DNA of 64,000 bases from Bursaphelenchus xylophilus (lineage: Eukaryota > Nematoda > Chromadorea > Rhabditida > Aphelenchoididae), in the NCBI GenBank assembly GCA_904066235.2, contig CAJFCV020000004.1:4154001-4218000 (forward strand), given 5' to 3'. Both the position numbers and the translations under genes were made by a program. The notes under the pieces were generated by a model. It did no database searches. It was not told the DNA's origin and was given only the letters and a program-made list of their open reading frames with translations. Below are positions 50,390 to 61,914 of this stretch, piece by piece (the stretch's first letter is position 1; each line of letters opens with the position of its first letter).

Positions 50390-51525
50390 GCAAATCAATG
50401 TAAAATCTTAACAAAAATCAGTAGTAAAGTATTTCCGAACGCTTTTAAAAGTACAAACACAAGTAAAAATTAAAATTTTAAAGTCAATTTAGCCCATAAA
50501 TCCCCGAAACCCCAAATAATTTTGATAAAAATCAGCTCTAAACCCTTGTAAATCCTCTCAAATCCCCTGACAATCCCTATCCAGGAGATTTCCCCTCCAA
50601 AAAATGACCTCAAAATGGAGCGAACGACCTTTCCGAGAGAGGGAAAATTCGTGTCAAAAACCATGGAAATTACTCCATTAACAAGCGAAATTTCTATTAC
50701 AAATTTTGCTCAAAAATCAAAAGTCAAAGGGTGAAAAAACACCTGAGCAAAGCGGAATGCCCATCAAAAATACATTGAGTGGTGGCCATTCGATCGGGCC
50801 GATATCTCGCGATATCCCCCCTTCCTTTTTTTACCCCCAAAAAAGCGCCAAAAATTTGGATGCGACCCCCAAACGCTCTGACCTTCCGAATCAAAAAAAG
50901 AGGCAATCGGAGGAACGGAATCGGAGTGAGTCACCCACTTTATTACAGTTTTATCTTTTTCTCTTTGTTGGGTTACTGTAACAGGAGTCAAAGTCGAATT
51001 TCGAAAAATTACAGTAGTCCTTGAACTAAATTTTTTTTGGAAATAACAATTTTAAGCCAGACTCCTTTTTGCATCAAGTTTCAGTATTAATTTCATAATT
51101 TTTTGAGGGTTACTGTAATATAAGTTAAAGTAAAATTTTACTAAACAGTAAACATTACAGTAACTTTTAGTCAAAACAGATTTCGAGAAACATTTTTAAG
51201 TTGTAATAAAACCATTCAAACCCGTCCTCTCCCAAAATTCCTCAAATTCCAACATCACCTCGCCTTATCACTAAAACAACATAATTTGCCGTCCATCGCA
51301 TAATAATCGTATTTTAAACCCTTCAAAAATTAAATAAGACCCCCTTCACGACCACAATCACAACACCTACATGTATTTTCTGACTCCGGACACTTCTCTT
51401 CCCATCAAAAAAACAGCGAAAATATTGTAAAGTACTGAAGAATTCTTATCATTTATCACAATCAATATTAGAGATATAAAATTATAGGAAAGTGCGGAAT
51501 AATAATAATAAATAGGAGCGGGGGT
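50390..51525. other. intergenic, no gene seen
   Basis: No coding frame. 50950-51180 holds several TTACTGTAA-like palindromes. The stretch probably contains the myosin promoter and the 3' UTR of vps-26. Confidence 0.5.
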
Positions 51526-53083
51526 TTACTCCACTTCTGGGACGACTGGCTCTTCTTCGCGAGGCTGGGGAATCACTACTTCCGCCGGTTTGTTGTCATT
51601 GATATCATCACACTGCGAGGCCTGGGAATTGATCATCTGTTCGCAGAGGGGCTTGCGGGCAAGTTTGTCGGCACGACGGAAGAGGATGATCTCCTTAAAG
51701 AAAAGAACCAATAACAGTATTCACAAAAAATTATCAAAAATCAAAACATTTATGACATCGGTGGCCAAACTCTATCCTAAAGTAATATCAATCACTCATT
51801 CCAAGTGCAAATACTTTCCTTAGGCTGTAAAAGCCTTACTCTAAAATTTTCGCAACATCAACTTCAAAAAATCAACATTTTTTTTATGTTATACATGAGC
51901 AAGGTAAAGGTCCAGAAACTCATAACTAAACCAACATTTTCACTTCATTAAATTATTTCTCATAATTCAATGAAGTCACCATCTAAAAACCAAAACAAAA
52001 TTTAAAATTCTTACATGCTGTTTGTAGTATCTCCGATCTTCTTCATCCACCAACACCAAATTCAGGTAATATCGGACAGAAAACCTCTTTCCGATGTCGT
52101 TCATGGTGGGTGTCAGGTCAAACGAAGACAAAAACAATCTAATAGGAATGCTCTCGCCCTTGACTGGGGCCCCATCCATAATCTCGTACTTGCCAACCGT
52201 ATCCGTCTCATAAAAAAGGGAAGGTCCAGATCCAACTGACTCCTTCTTCAAAATCGACAATTCCATGTTTTTAATCTTGATTCTGACCAGTAAAAAGTAA
52301 ATCTTTCCAACGATCACATCCTTCAGATGGTATTTCGACTTGTTGTATTCAAATTCAATGTGAAGACAGTCTTCAATTCCCACTTCCATCTTGATGTTGG
52401 GCTCATTTTCTGGATAGGCCGAGAGGGAATGGACAATCAAGGTCTTCTCCGCAGTCAAGTCAGTGAGTCGACGGCTGATTGTAGCTCGAAGGAAGTATCT
52501 GCAAGAATAAAATTGCAGTAGGATATTAAATCCAAAATTTTTTGAACTCATGTCATGGATTATATTCATATAACTTCTATCCAAAATACGCCGAAAGCAA
52601 GCAAAAACTACTATCCTTACCTCACTTTGACATTGACACCCATGTAGCTCTCATACGGCTTGGACACATTGGCAAAACTGAAGGAGAACACGGCGTTTGA
52701 CGTCAGGTCTCCAGGTCTGGCCAATTCCTTTGCCAAACAAAGAAATTCATGTTGGTTTCCTCGATCATAATACACTTCTAAACTCAGAATTGCAATTTAC
52801 CAACAAAAAACATACCAATTTGTCCTAATAATTCAATTCGAATGCCCTGATGTTCCAATTTCTGACCCGCTTTCTTCAATCGAATGCCCAGTTCCCCAGC
52901 CACCGTTTCTCCATCAAAAAATAAGTGATGCGTCTCCTGTCCACCGTCCTCGGAGCGGATCGATGCCGTCTTACGTGTCGCCTCATCTACCAAAGTGATG
53001 GAGAGTTCCGCGGATTGCCCGAAACCAAAGAACGACTAAAACAAGAGGTCATGGATAATATCATCGCATAAAAAACGTACCAT
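51526..53083 (-). CDS. vps-26: retromer subunit VPS26
   Basis: Exons 53083-53081, 53035-52816, 52777-52621, 52498-52015 and 51693-51526 give 343 residues, normal for VPS26. The first exon is only the ATG; the protein then reads SFFGFGQSAELSITLVDEAT. Family blocks are plain: LEHQGIRIELLGQI, KPYESY, YFLRATISRRL, IKMEVGIEDCLHIEFEYNKS, YHLKDVIVGKIYFLLVRIKI, YEIMDGAPVKGESIPIRLFL and FSVRYYLNLVLVDEEDRRYY. VPS26 has an arrestin-like fold and, with VPS35 and VPS29, recycles cargo from endosomes to the Golgi. The C-terminal tail after exon 5 is acidic and Pro-rich (PQPREEEPVVPEVE) and differs from other members, as is usual. The three-base first exon is the only oddity. Confidence 0.96.
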
Positions 53084-53296
53084 TTACATAAAAAAGAGTC
53101 TAATTACAGCTAGGTACAAAATATACAAGATAGGAAGGAATAAACAATCTCTTTTCGTTCGACGATAAAAAATTCCCGGAAAAAATATTATTGATACGGA
53201 ATGCCAAACCATTTCTTCGCAATGCAATTTTTCGTGGCGGAAGAAACTTCAAAAGCAGGAATTTGCAAAATAAGCTGCCAAATTACTGATACAGTA

Positions 53297-53302
53297 TTTA
53301 TT
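53297..53302 (-). terminator. polyadenylation signal close to the HAD gene stop
   Basis: AATAAA on the minus strand lies two bases after the stop at 53305, unusually close, implying a very short 3' UTR if used. Confidence 0.5.
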
Positions 53303-53304
53303 CG

Positions 53305-54903
53305 TCATTCAAAAGGGGGCAGACCATATTTTTCGGGCTTAAATTCCTCCATACTCTTCAAGATCTCGTCCAATTGAGGTTTTAACTTCTCCACGGCCGC
53401 TTTCGAGGCGTCGCATTGGAATTCCCATTGTGGGATCATAATACAATGCATTCCGGCACTCAACGCGGACTTGCATCCATTCACCGAGTCCTCGAAGACG
53501 AGGCAAGTGGCCGGATTGGCTCCCAAATCCTTCGCACACTGCAGGTACGGGTCTGGATTCGGTTTTCCATTCTTGATTCTGGGGTCGGAGCCGGCCAGGA
53601 TTCGGGTCGGAATCAACTCCATCCATTCCTTCAGGTTGCGAGTCTTGATTTCGAACTCATCGGCGGCTGAGGACGTGCAGATGGCAATGGGGACCTTGTT
53701 TTTGTGGAGATGGCGGATCAAACGATCGGTGCCGGGGAGCGGCTTCACATTGGAAAGATGCTCTTCATAGAGCTCAATGTATTGCTGGAAGTGCATAGAA
53801 TCGGTTTTAATTAAATCGAAGACATTTTATATACAAAAAAATCACAAATTTTTTTTAGTTTGCTGAATTTGGAAAAAAAATCAAAAATTTGTTGGGATTA
53901 CTGTAACTTACTGCCGAAGTAAACTGGCAAAAAATTTTCAGAGATTTATAGACCATAGTACAACTCCAAAAATCCAAATTTAATCTTTCATTAGACACTA
54001 AATTCAAACCCAAAGTTAACCCTACTACAATATCCCAGCCCCCTCCCTACCCTTTCATACTCCTTCTCACTGATCTGACCTTCAAGTCCGTTCATTTTCA
54101 AGACCGTATTGACCTCATCCTGCTTCCTCATCCCTTGAATTTGCAGTTTTTGCTCCAAATTGAAGCTTTTCCCCCATTTTCCGAGTAATTTGGCGTGCAT
54201 TTGAGAGTAGAGGTCTTCAGAATCCACCAAAATCCCGTCAAAATCAAAAATGACGTGCGTGATCTTGGGTTGGGGTTTGGATTGGAGAATGCCCATAGTC
54301 AGTCAGTCAGTCAGTGAGAAAAGAAAGGTCAAGAAATCGACCGGTCAGTTGGGAGGAGGGGATGAAATGGAGTGGGAAGGGTAAAAGTTCGATGCTTGTC
54401 GAATATGGACAATCAGAAATAAAAAAATCGCTTCAAAAATCGCTATTATGGCCGAAATTCGTTTACTTTTTTTGAAAAAAAAATCGTAGAGAAATCTGTG
54501 AAAAAAAATTATATTTATTATCCATGATAACCATGATGACTATGGTTAAACTTATATTTTGATTAAAAGCATAATAGTTTTTTTAAATCACTTTATCACT
54601 AAACACCTCACAGTTTCAAAAAAGTCACCGCTTTTGCCGTAAACCTACCTTATACATCTCCTCTTCGCTCACAATCCCTTCCAATCCCGCCATTTCGATG
54701 AGAATTCGAATTTCATCCGGAATTGGTCTCCCTTGCGTAGCTGCCTTCATCTCCGGACTCAGTTCTTTGCCGTACTTAGCCAAGGCTTTTCTGTGCATCT
54801 GAGAATACATTGCCTCGGATTCCACCAAGGTCCCGTCCATGTCGAATATAACATGGGTGATTTTGGGGTGATCATCCTTTGACAAGACCTCCAGCGGAGC
54901 CAT
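53305..54903 (-). CDS. HAD-superfamily phosphatase with two alternative first exons (HDHD1/GS1-like)
   Basis: A common last exon, 53784-53305, joins in phase 0 to either 54296-54051 (form A, 241 residues) or 54903-54649 (form B, 244 residues). Form B opens MAPLEVLSKDDHPKITHVIF, followed by the HAD motif DMDGTLVESE; form A has DFDGILVDSE. Motif II is ICTSS, motif III is in KNGKPNPDPYL, and motif IV is VFEDSVNGCKSA, all in the shared exon. This is the phosphoglucomutase-like HAD subfamily with a small helical cap, closest to pseudouridine-5'-phosphatase/GS1. The substrate cannot be decided. An in-frame ATG at 54975 would extend form B by 24 residues with no family support; the start at 54903 aligns better with form A. 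A short AGTC repeat abuts the ATG of form A. Confidence 0.88.
54051..54296 (-). other. HAD gene first exon, form A
   Basis: It encodes MGILQSKPQPKITHVIFDFD up to the donor GAAAGG/gtaggg in phase 0. It is a diverged duplicate of the exon at 54649-54903. The residue two after the catalytic acid pair is Ile where HAD enzymes normally have Thr or Val, so catalysis in this form may be altered. Confidence 0.75.
54649..54903 (-). other. HAD gene first exon, form B
   Basis: It encodes the canonical DMDGT motif and ends EEEMYK/gtaggt in phase 0, the same phase as form A. It is the more conserved of the two duplicates. Confidence 0.75.
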
Positions 54904-54975
54904 TTTATAAAAGTAACAACCTTGATTTTTATAAAAATTATTAAAATGTTTAATCGAATATTCCTTCTGGTTCAT

Positions 54976-55784
54976 CAGAAATTTTCTGAAGTTATATCAG
55001 GTTTAATTCAAAGGATAAGCAAGAAATCGATTTTTAAAATAGACATTGACGTCATAAATAATATAAATTGTTACCACAGTCATCAATATTCACTCAATTA
55101 CTATTTTACACTACTACTTAATAAAATTTACTACTATTTACAGCACAAATTTGTATAAAAATTATAATCTCTAGGGAAACCATCTAAGAAAAATTTTTTT
55201 CCATAAAACAAATCCGAGTATTCTATGAAAAAGCATTTTTATTTCTAAGCAAAAAACTTCGACCTTTTTGTTATTATTAATAGTACGTCTACGAAAAGTT
55301 AGGTCAAAACAAACAAGCTCTACTTCCGATGTCATTGCCAATTTATTGCGTAATTTTTAAATAAGTGTTATCAGTAGGCGGAGTTTGATTAAAATCAACT
55401 GGAGCATGATAATAGTAAGTTTGTTTTTGGTCTAGAAGCTTCCGCGTTTTGTGATTTTCACGTGAAAACAAAAATTTATTTCCAGAACATTAAAATCGAT
55501 AAATTCGAATCTGATGTCTAAAACAATATAATGGGATATTCAGATTTTCTCAAAACTTATTTCACACAGGTTCCGAACTAAATTCCATAAAAGGCAAGGC
55601 TTATCAAGGAAATAAAAAGTTCAACTCTTCCGTATTTTACACTTTACTGTGTAAAAATCTACTATAACACAAGTTAGTGTCAAGTCAAAGTTGATGGCGT
55701 CTGAACGCCAGTTCACTTCTTCACGTTCTTCGGGGGCCTTTCGTGTCGTTTTTCATGCGCCGAACCTAAAGCAAGTCCATAGGG
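54976..55784. other. intergenic, no gene seen
   Basis: AT-rich DNA upstream of the HAD gene's outer first exon. No coding frame or clear repeat end recognised. Confidence 0.5.
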
Positions 55785-57075
55785 AGTAGCGCGTCGGAAC
55801 ACTTCCGAAATGGCGGAATAGTGACACTTCCGGAAAAAACAAAAAAATAAAACTTGTCTGCACCAGCTGAACCGTCTGGATGGATTTACAGTTATTGACT
55901 TCATAAATTTTGTTATTTTTTATGATTTTTACACAATTTTTTCCTTAAGTAGTATAGTATTTTTTACAATTTTTACTAAAAATACAGGGTCTTTCAAGAA
56001 ATGTGCAGGAAAGTAGGAGGCTATAACTTTCGGCAGAGGCGGCGCAGAGAGTTCGTTTTTGGAATATGTATTTTTCAGTGACATTATTTTTTGCCTACGA
56101 AATAACAAGATTTTTAAGTGCAAACTGAGGTCGCTACAACCTTTTGAAAAAGGGGTCTTTTACCCCGAAAACCAGGGGTTTTCGGTTGAAAATGATCGAG
56201 AAATTTCAGAGTTTTTCGGTCGAAAATCACCGAGAAATGTCGGGTTTTTTGGGGGGTTTCGATAGAGTTGACGTTGAAAAAAGGGAAGGATGTTGCCAAC
56301 ACGTTGGAAATTAAGCAAATATTCGGCTACTCTTTATTCTGACACTTTGGCTAGCCAGTTTTTGCTAGCCGATTCCAGGTTCCTCAAATCCCTAAATGAT
56401 GTCACGCTTCTTCGCGGAAGATACTGAAAAATAAACTCGAAATCTGCCCCAAGTTGAGGCTAGCCGAATATTTGCTTAATTTCCAACGTGTTGGCAACAT
56501 CTTTCCCTTTTTTCAACGTCAACTCTATCGACACCCCCGAAAAAATCCGACATTTCTTGGTAATTTTCAACCGAAAAAGACCGAAATTTCACGATCATTT
56601 TCAACCGAAAAAACCTGGTTTTAGGGGTAGAGATGCCTCTACTTCAGAAGGTCGTAGCAACCTCAGTTTGCATTCTAAAAGCTTGTTATTTCGTATTCAA
56701 AAAATAATGTTGCTTAAAAATACATATTCCAAAAACGAGCTCTCTGCGCCGCCTCCGCCAAAAGTTATAGCCTCCTACTTTCCTGCACATTTCTTGAAAG
56801 ACCCTGTACTTGATTAAAGGGCTTTTGATGACATTGGTAACCATAAAACTGCCTAAAGACATTTTAAAATTTCGATTTTGGTTAAAAATGGTACTAACTA
56901 ACAGTACTTCTAAACAAAAAAGTAAAAATCAAAAAAAAATTTACAGAACTTTCGAAATTAATAACGGTAAAATTTAATCCATCCAGATGGTTCAAATGGT
57001 GCTTCCAACCTTTACTTTTTTGTTTTTCCCTGTTCCTGTGTCACTATTCCGCCATTCCGGAAGTCTCCAAATTTC
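55785..57075. mobile_element. outer inverted repeat interrupted by a nested MITE
   Basis: 55785-55885 and 56972-57075 are inverted copies: TAAATCCATCCAGACGGTTC against TTTAATCCATCCAGATGGTT, and CACTATTCCGCCATTTCGG against CACTATTCCGCCATTCCGG. The stretch between holds the complete element at 55985-56806. Outer ends and target duplication are not clear. The right copy stops 28 bp from the glutaminase stop codon, so it lies in that gene's 3' UTR. Confidence 0.65.
55985..56806. mobile_element. 822-bp foldback MITE, CAGGGTCTTTC ends, TA duplication
   Basis: The ends CAGGGTCTTTCAAGAAATGT and its complement are flanked by TA. Arms of about 340 bp are inverted copies. They include AGTAGGAGGCTATAACTTT and, at the inner ends, GAAATTAAGCAAATATTCGG. 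The loop has repeated GGCTAGCC blocks. There is no transposase. Confidence 0.88.
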
Positions 57076-57102
57076 GGAAATGTCATCAAACTTGGATAAT
57101 TT

Positions 57103-59112
57103 TTATATTCCACTAGACCCCTTACTTCTTCCGATTCCCTTTGGTTTTATCTTCTCAATTCCTGGCCACAGATCCTTTCTCAATGTCCAATCCTTCCTTG
57201 GATCCAACTTCTTTTCATCCGAATGTAACAACGAATCGTAGTTATGCAATCCCATACATTCCACCATCTTTTTGGCGAACTCAACCCCTCGCACCGAATT
57301 TCCACAACGATCCAGTTTCGGAGAATACAAACATATGCCCATCACGTTCGGAATGACCAAGATCAGTCCTCCAGAGACCCCAGATTTGGCCGGAATACCG
57401 ACGGAAAAGGCGAACTGCCCACTGTAGTCGTACATTCCACACGAATACATCAAAGAAAGGACGTCACGACAAGCTCGATGGGTCACACAACTCTCTCCAG
57501 TCAATGGGCAGACTCCTGAAACCATCAGCGATGTTATTCATGGAAAAAATTATTATATTCAAATGAAAAAACAAGTTTTTTCGTGGGATATTACACTTGA
57601 CCTAAACCAACAAAAAAAATCTCAAAAACTCGCCTCCATTGGCCAAAGTAGCCGCCATAACTGCCGCACTCTCACAATCAGTCTCCAACGAGCATAATTG
57701 GAAATACAAATCGAGTTCATCTCGCATCACCTTCATGCCTTCAGGGAAGCAATTATTTTCCTTCATAAAAAATGCCAAAGCAAAGTTCCTGGAGGCAGTT
57801 GAGCGCTCAGATAAGAACGTAGCATTGTCAAATCCAATGTAAGTGCCGCCAGCCAGCTTCTTGTACTCATTGTAGATCTAGAATCCAATAAAAAAATTAT
57901 TTTTTACCTAAACATCAGACGAGAGCAAGTATAACAAAGAAAACTCACAAAATCATATCTATCGGACATAAACTGGCCAGTCTTGATCAGAGATGCGCAG
58001 ATGATGGCTCCAGCATTTACCATGGGATTGTGCGGCTTCATGTTGTTATCCAAACAGATGTCATTGAACAAGCGACCGGAGGGTTCTTGTCCAATATATT
58101 GATGAACCTTGTCCGACCCAATGTCCGTACTGACCACAGCATACGTAAACGGCTAGAAAAACGTGTGGAACCCTTCAAAAAATTGTTTTTCCTTTTGAAA
58201 AAAAATTTTTCGCAAAAATAACAGAATGCCACCAACTTTTTGGCATTGAAAACTTTCGTGGTTGGACTTAAAAATAGTCGTCAAAAAGGCAGAAAACGCA
58301 AAGTACTAATGCTGTGACTTACCTTGGAGACTGATTGGAAACAAAATGGCTCTCTGGAATCGCCAATTCCGAATCTTTGGCCATCCACGGTGCAGACCGA
58401 CATCCCCCAGCTTTCCGGATTTTGTCTGGCCAATTGAGGAATATATGTGGCCACGGAACCATCGTTGTTTGAACGGCACTGAAACATAGAGAAAATGCTT
58501 TTATTTATATTCATTTACCTCTTCAAACATCATGGTCATCTTCTGAGTGAACGGAGTCCAGGATGGGATGATCAGTTCGTTCCGGACAGCCTGACTAATT
58601 AGGCTCAAACAAGGCCGAACGCATCTAAGATATCGTATTTGGCTTTATTAATCGATTTTAATATTCAAAAATATCCAAAACCCATTTTTTTCTCCCGTTT
58701 CCGCCAAAACACATTTCATCGTATAAAATGTCGCTTACTCGAGAAACTCTGTCTTTGGGAGTCTGTAATGTCTGACATCGCTGTCCAAGTTCCGTTTCTT
58801 CACAAATTTCCTCAACAATTTTTTGGAAGTTGTGATTCTCGGATCGTCGGCCCGAATTCCCCGAGTTTTGACGATGTCCGACAACTCTTTTGTGGACGCC
58901 TCGTCCGTTCCTTCGATTTGAAATCGTTTGAAGATTTCGTCCTCTGAGAGTATGGGAGATGCTCCTTCTTTTATAATCACGCTTGAGTAGAGACGAGGGG
59001 AAAATTGGGCTGAAATTTGAGATATAAGAATTTGCTGATATTGTGGTAGATATTTTTGGCTAAAACTTGTAATCTTGCCTTTGAAAAGTCGTTGAATGAC
59101 TGGCCGGAACAT
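57103..59112 (-). CDS. glutaminase, short form without ankyrin repeats
   Basis: Exons 59112-59079, 59009-58739, 58624-58519, 58478-58323, 58152-57949, 57877-57634 and 57515-57103 give 475 residues. The N-terminus [11 protein letters not shown] is basic and fits mitochondrial import. Family blocks: [16 protein letters not shown], the catalytic Ser-X-X-Lys in [42 protein letters not shown], and [11 protein letters not shown] with [14 protein letters not shown]. The enzyme hydrolyses glutamine to glutamate and ammonia. After [11 protein letters not shown] the protein ends within about 30 residues; the C-terminal ankyrin repeats of the KGA-type enzymes are missing, a plan like the human GAC form. 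Introns 1 and 6 use GC donors (AAAG/gcaaga, GGAG/gcgagt). The second is required to keep the frame; the first is probable. Confidence 0.93.
57632..57633 (-). promoter_or_regulatory. non-canonical GC splice donor in glutaminase intron 6
   Basis: The junction GGAG/gcgagt joined to tttcag/GAGTC restores the family motif NGGVCPLTG. No GT donor nearby does so. Confidence 0.8.
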
Positions 59113-60276
59113 CAGTAAAGCCAAAACCAACCAGATTTGACAATTTTAAAGTCAGTAATGACATTTTTCTAAACGGATTATATTGTTTTAGTCGAAATTG
59201 GTCAAAATTTTCGATTTTTTTGATGTTTCCTTCGATTTCTGACTGTTTCTGGCCTGATTTGATGACTTTATGAGTTTCCAAAAAAATGGACATAAACTTT
59301 ATTCAATATTAAAGCCACAATTATATATAAATACATATGTGTTATCATAGATACAAACATAATTACGTCTTCTTGAACTGACCATACAAGTGAAAAACGG
59401 GAGAGGAGTACAATTTTCATTGGGTTTAGACCTTACGTTAGCAATATTCCAACCCTAAAATACGACCTAATTTTGGACAAAATGACCTTACTTTGATGGG
59501 AATTCAAGAGGAAATCGTTTGGTGAACTGGCGGATTACTTACAGAAAAAGTGAAAGAATACTGTAACCATATAGTCGTTTAACAATCCGAGTCTAAGGGG
59601 CGGCTATTTTCATAGATCGAAGCGTCTTTTCAAGGGCAGAGAATTTCAGAGTCGAGATTTTGATTAATCGAAGGAAAGAGGGAGAGTTTTGGGGGGATTA
59701 TAGAATATTGGATCGGGACAATTGCAGTGAGGACCTTAGCTGTCATTAGCAATTTAAAAAGTCTCTAAAAATCGTTATTTTCGGCCATTTTTAGAGATTT
59801 TTTGTCTAGTCTAATATAATTTTTGGCTCGAAATGAAGTAAAATATATTCTAGAAGACACAAAAGGCTGTAAAATAGCTGTAGCCGTCAATTTTACAAAT
59901 CAAAATCACCGAAAATTCAGGTTTTTGTCCAATTGTCTAGATGATGACCTACTACTGCATAATCGGTCCCCAAAAATGAGATTAAAGACGATGAAAGCTG
60001 GTGATTATTGTAAGGAACACACCCTTAGGCTGATAAAACTTTTTTTTCGATTTTCATGCAAACAGATAATGTTTTAGCGCGCATTTAGTTCGAGGTGACA
60101 TCTGAGGGGGATGGAGAGTATACGGAAATGCTTGGGGGAGTACAAAAGCTGATATTGGAAGAAGTATTGAGACTTCTACGGACAAAACATGGGTAAATAG
60201 TACTGTAAAATTGAAAAGGAAACTCGTGAAAAAAAGTGAAAAATTGAGTAAAAACTAATTGATTACTAGATAACCG
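59113..60276. other. intergenic, no gene seen
   Basis: AT-rich DNA between the start of glutaminase and the end of the zeste-like gene. No frame of note. Confidence 0.5.
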
Positions 60277-61894
60277 TTAAACCGAAGGCTCTTCCGTGCG
60301 CGCTCTCTTCAAGCAGGGACCGTCGTCCTCGTCCACCACTCGACTCCGACTGTTCTCCAACTGTCTGACCTCTTCTTTGTACTTTTCCAGCTTCATTTTC
60401 GCCAACTCGGCTTCGAACTCGGACTTTTCCAACTGTTTTTCGGCCGCTTTCTCGTACAATTGTTGGGTTCGGAGTTGCGAAAGGAGGATGTCGCGTTTCA
60501 TGGAGTCGGTCGAGGTCAGGGGACTGGCTGGAGCGGGCTGCACCGTCTCGTTGTGGACGGAGTTGGCCGAGGATTCCGTGGGCGCGGCGCTGACATTGGA
60601 ATTGGCGCGCTTTTCGGCCGTTTTTGGCTCTTCCACCGGCTGATGCGAGTTGACGGCGAACTGAAAAAAATAGGAGGGTAAAATACGCGGATTTTTTTTA
60701 CATAATCTCATCTTATTTAGCTAGAGGGAAGCAAAAAACTAAAAAATTTTGAGGTTTTTCCGAAGAGGGATCCAAGAGGGATTGTTCAATGTTTTAAACG
60801 CTTTTTAGGATAACTTAAAATACTTTGTAGATTGTAGTCTTACCTGAGCAAAGGCTTCGGCACTTCCAGTTTGCGAGTTAATCAACGAATTCAACAGACT
60901 CGCGACCGCTTGACTCTGCGGGTCGAAGGCGTTTTGCGGCGACTCCGTATACCTCTCCGACGCCGGAGAGGATCCATTCTCATTCTTAAACTCCATCACT
61001 CCGAATCTGGTCTCATTTGAGTTCAGAATCTCCATCATAATCAGGTCGAACTCAGTCTCGGGCATCGCTCCATGTCCTTGTTGGGCCAGGGTCTGTCGAT
61101 GAATCGCTTTTCGGCGGATCTGCTGGAAGTCCACATCCCGCACGGTCTGCCAAGTTTTGCGTTCGAATCTGGAGACTCCGTTCGCCACCATCTCTTTGCG
61201 CAGCGACTCCCATTCCTCTTCCTTTCGCTGCTGGGTTACGTTACTTCCGCGGCCGGGCTGCGCGAACAGAATCGATTTGCGACGATGAATGGCGCGGGCC
61301 AGCATTAAATGGACATCTGCCGGCTTCATCTTGTTGAAGGAGAGATTGGAGGAGGAGGAGGAACCTGAAAATAATTATGTCATTTTTTGGAGAAAGGATT
61401 ATGTTATTTTACATGGGTTTTGTATTATATAAACCATAATTTTTGTCAAATTTTGATAAGAAAATTGCTGGATTTTGATTTATTTTGTAGTGAAAATCCG
61501 CAAAGATGGCAAAAAGGAACAATTTAGTTCCTAAAAATTTTAAATTCTTACGATTTTCTAGCTGAAATCCACAAAAAATTTTCCAAAAGGTTCAATTTGA
61601 CAATCAAAATGACAGCACAACTTGATATGACTAAAATGACGGCAGTTGGACAACGTGACTGACGCGTCAAGTTGACGACTTAACAACCCGAGAAAAAACT
61701 TTTTTTTTCATTTTTTTGGATTTTTTAAAAACTTCTCACACTTTTGAAAAATTAAAATACAACTTACTGGTATCATTGACATCATTGAACAAGTTTAGAT
61801 TGTAATTATTCGAGTACAATTGGAGGCTGTTCAAAGTTTCCCGATCCCAGCCGGCTGCCGATAAATTAAGGTCCGGATTCGCGACAGCAGTCAT
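60277..61894 (-). CDS. zeste-type Myb/SANT-like DNA-binding protein
   Basis: Exons 61894-61768, 61364-60844 and 60660-60277 give 343 residues. After an Asn-rich start (NNYNLNLFNDVND) and a Ser run, a segment at about 50-130 reads MLARAIHRRKSILFAQPG, EEEWESLRKEMVANGVSR, WQTVRDVDFQQIRRKAIHRQ. This is the pattern of the Myb/SANT-like domain of regulatory protein zeste (trihelix, with W in helices 1 and 3). The middle is Ser/Gln-rich. The C-terminal exon has a charged coiled coil (EKAAEKQLEKSEFEAELAKM) and an acidic/basic end with DEDDGPCLKRARTEE. Zeste-like proteins are DNA-binding transcription factors or transposon-derived regulators that oligomerise by the coiled coil. An acceptor, CTTTCAG, ends 12 bases before the ATG. 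Confidence 0.75.
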
Positions 61895-61905
61895 TTTGAA
61901 AGCGG

Positions 61906-61914
61906 TCTGAAAGT
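61906..61914 (-). other. splice acceptor before the zeste-like gene start
   Basis: ACTTTCAG on the minus strand lies 12 bases before the ATG, consistent with spliced-leader addition. Confidence 0.55.

Noticed and set aside
50706..50981. 91-residue plus-strand frame as a gene
   Set aside because: No domain, atypical composition, and it lies in the divergent upstream region of the myosin gene.
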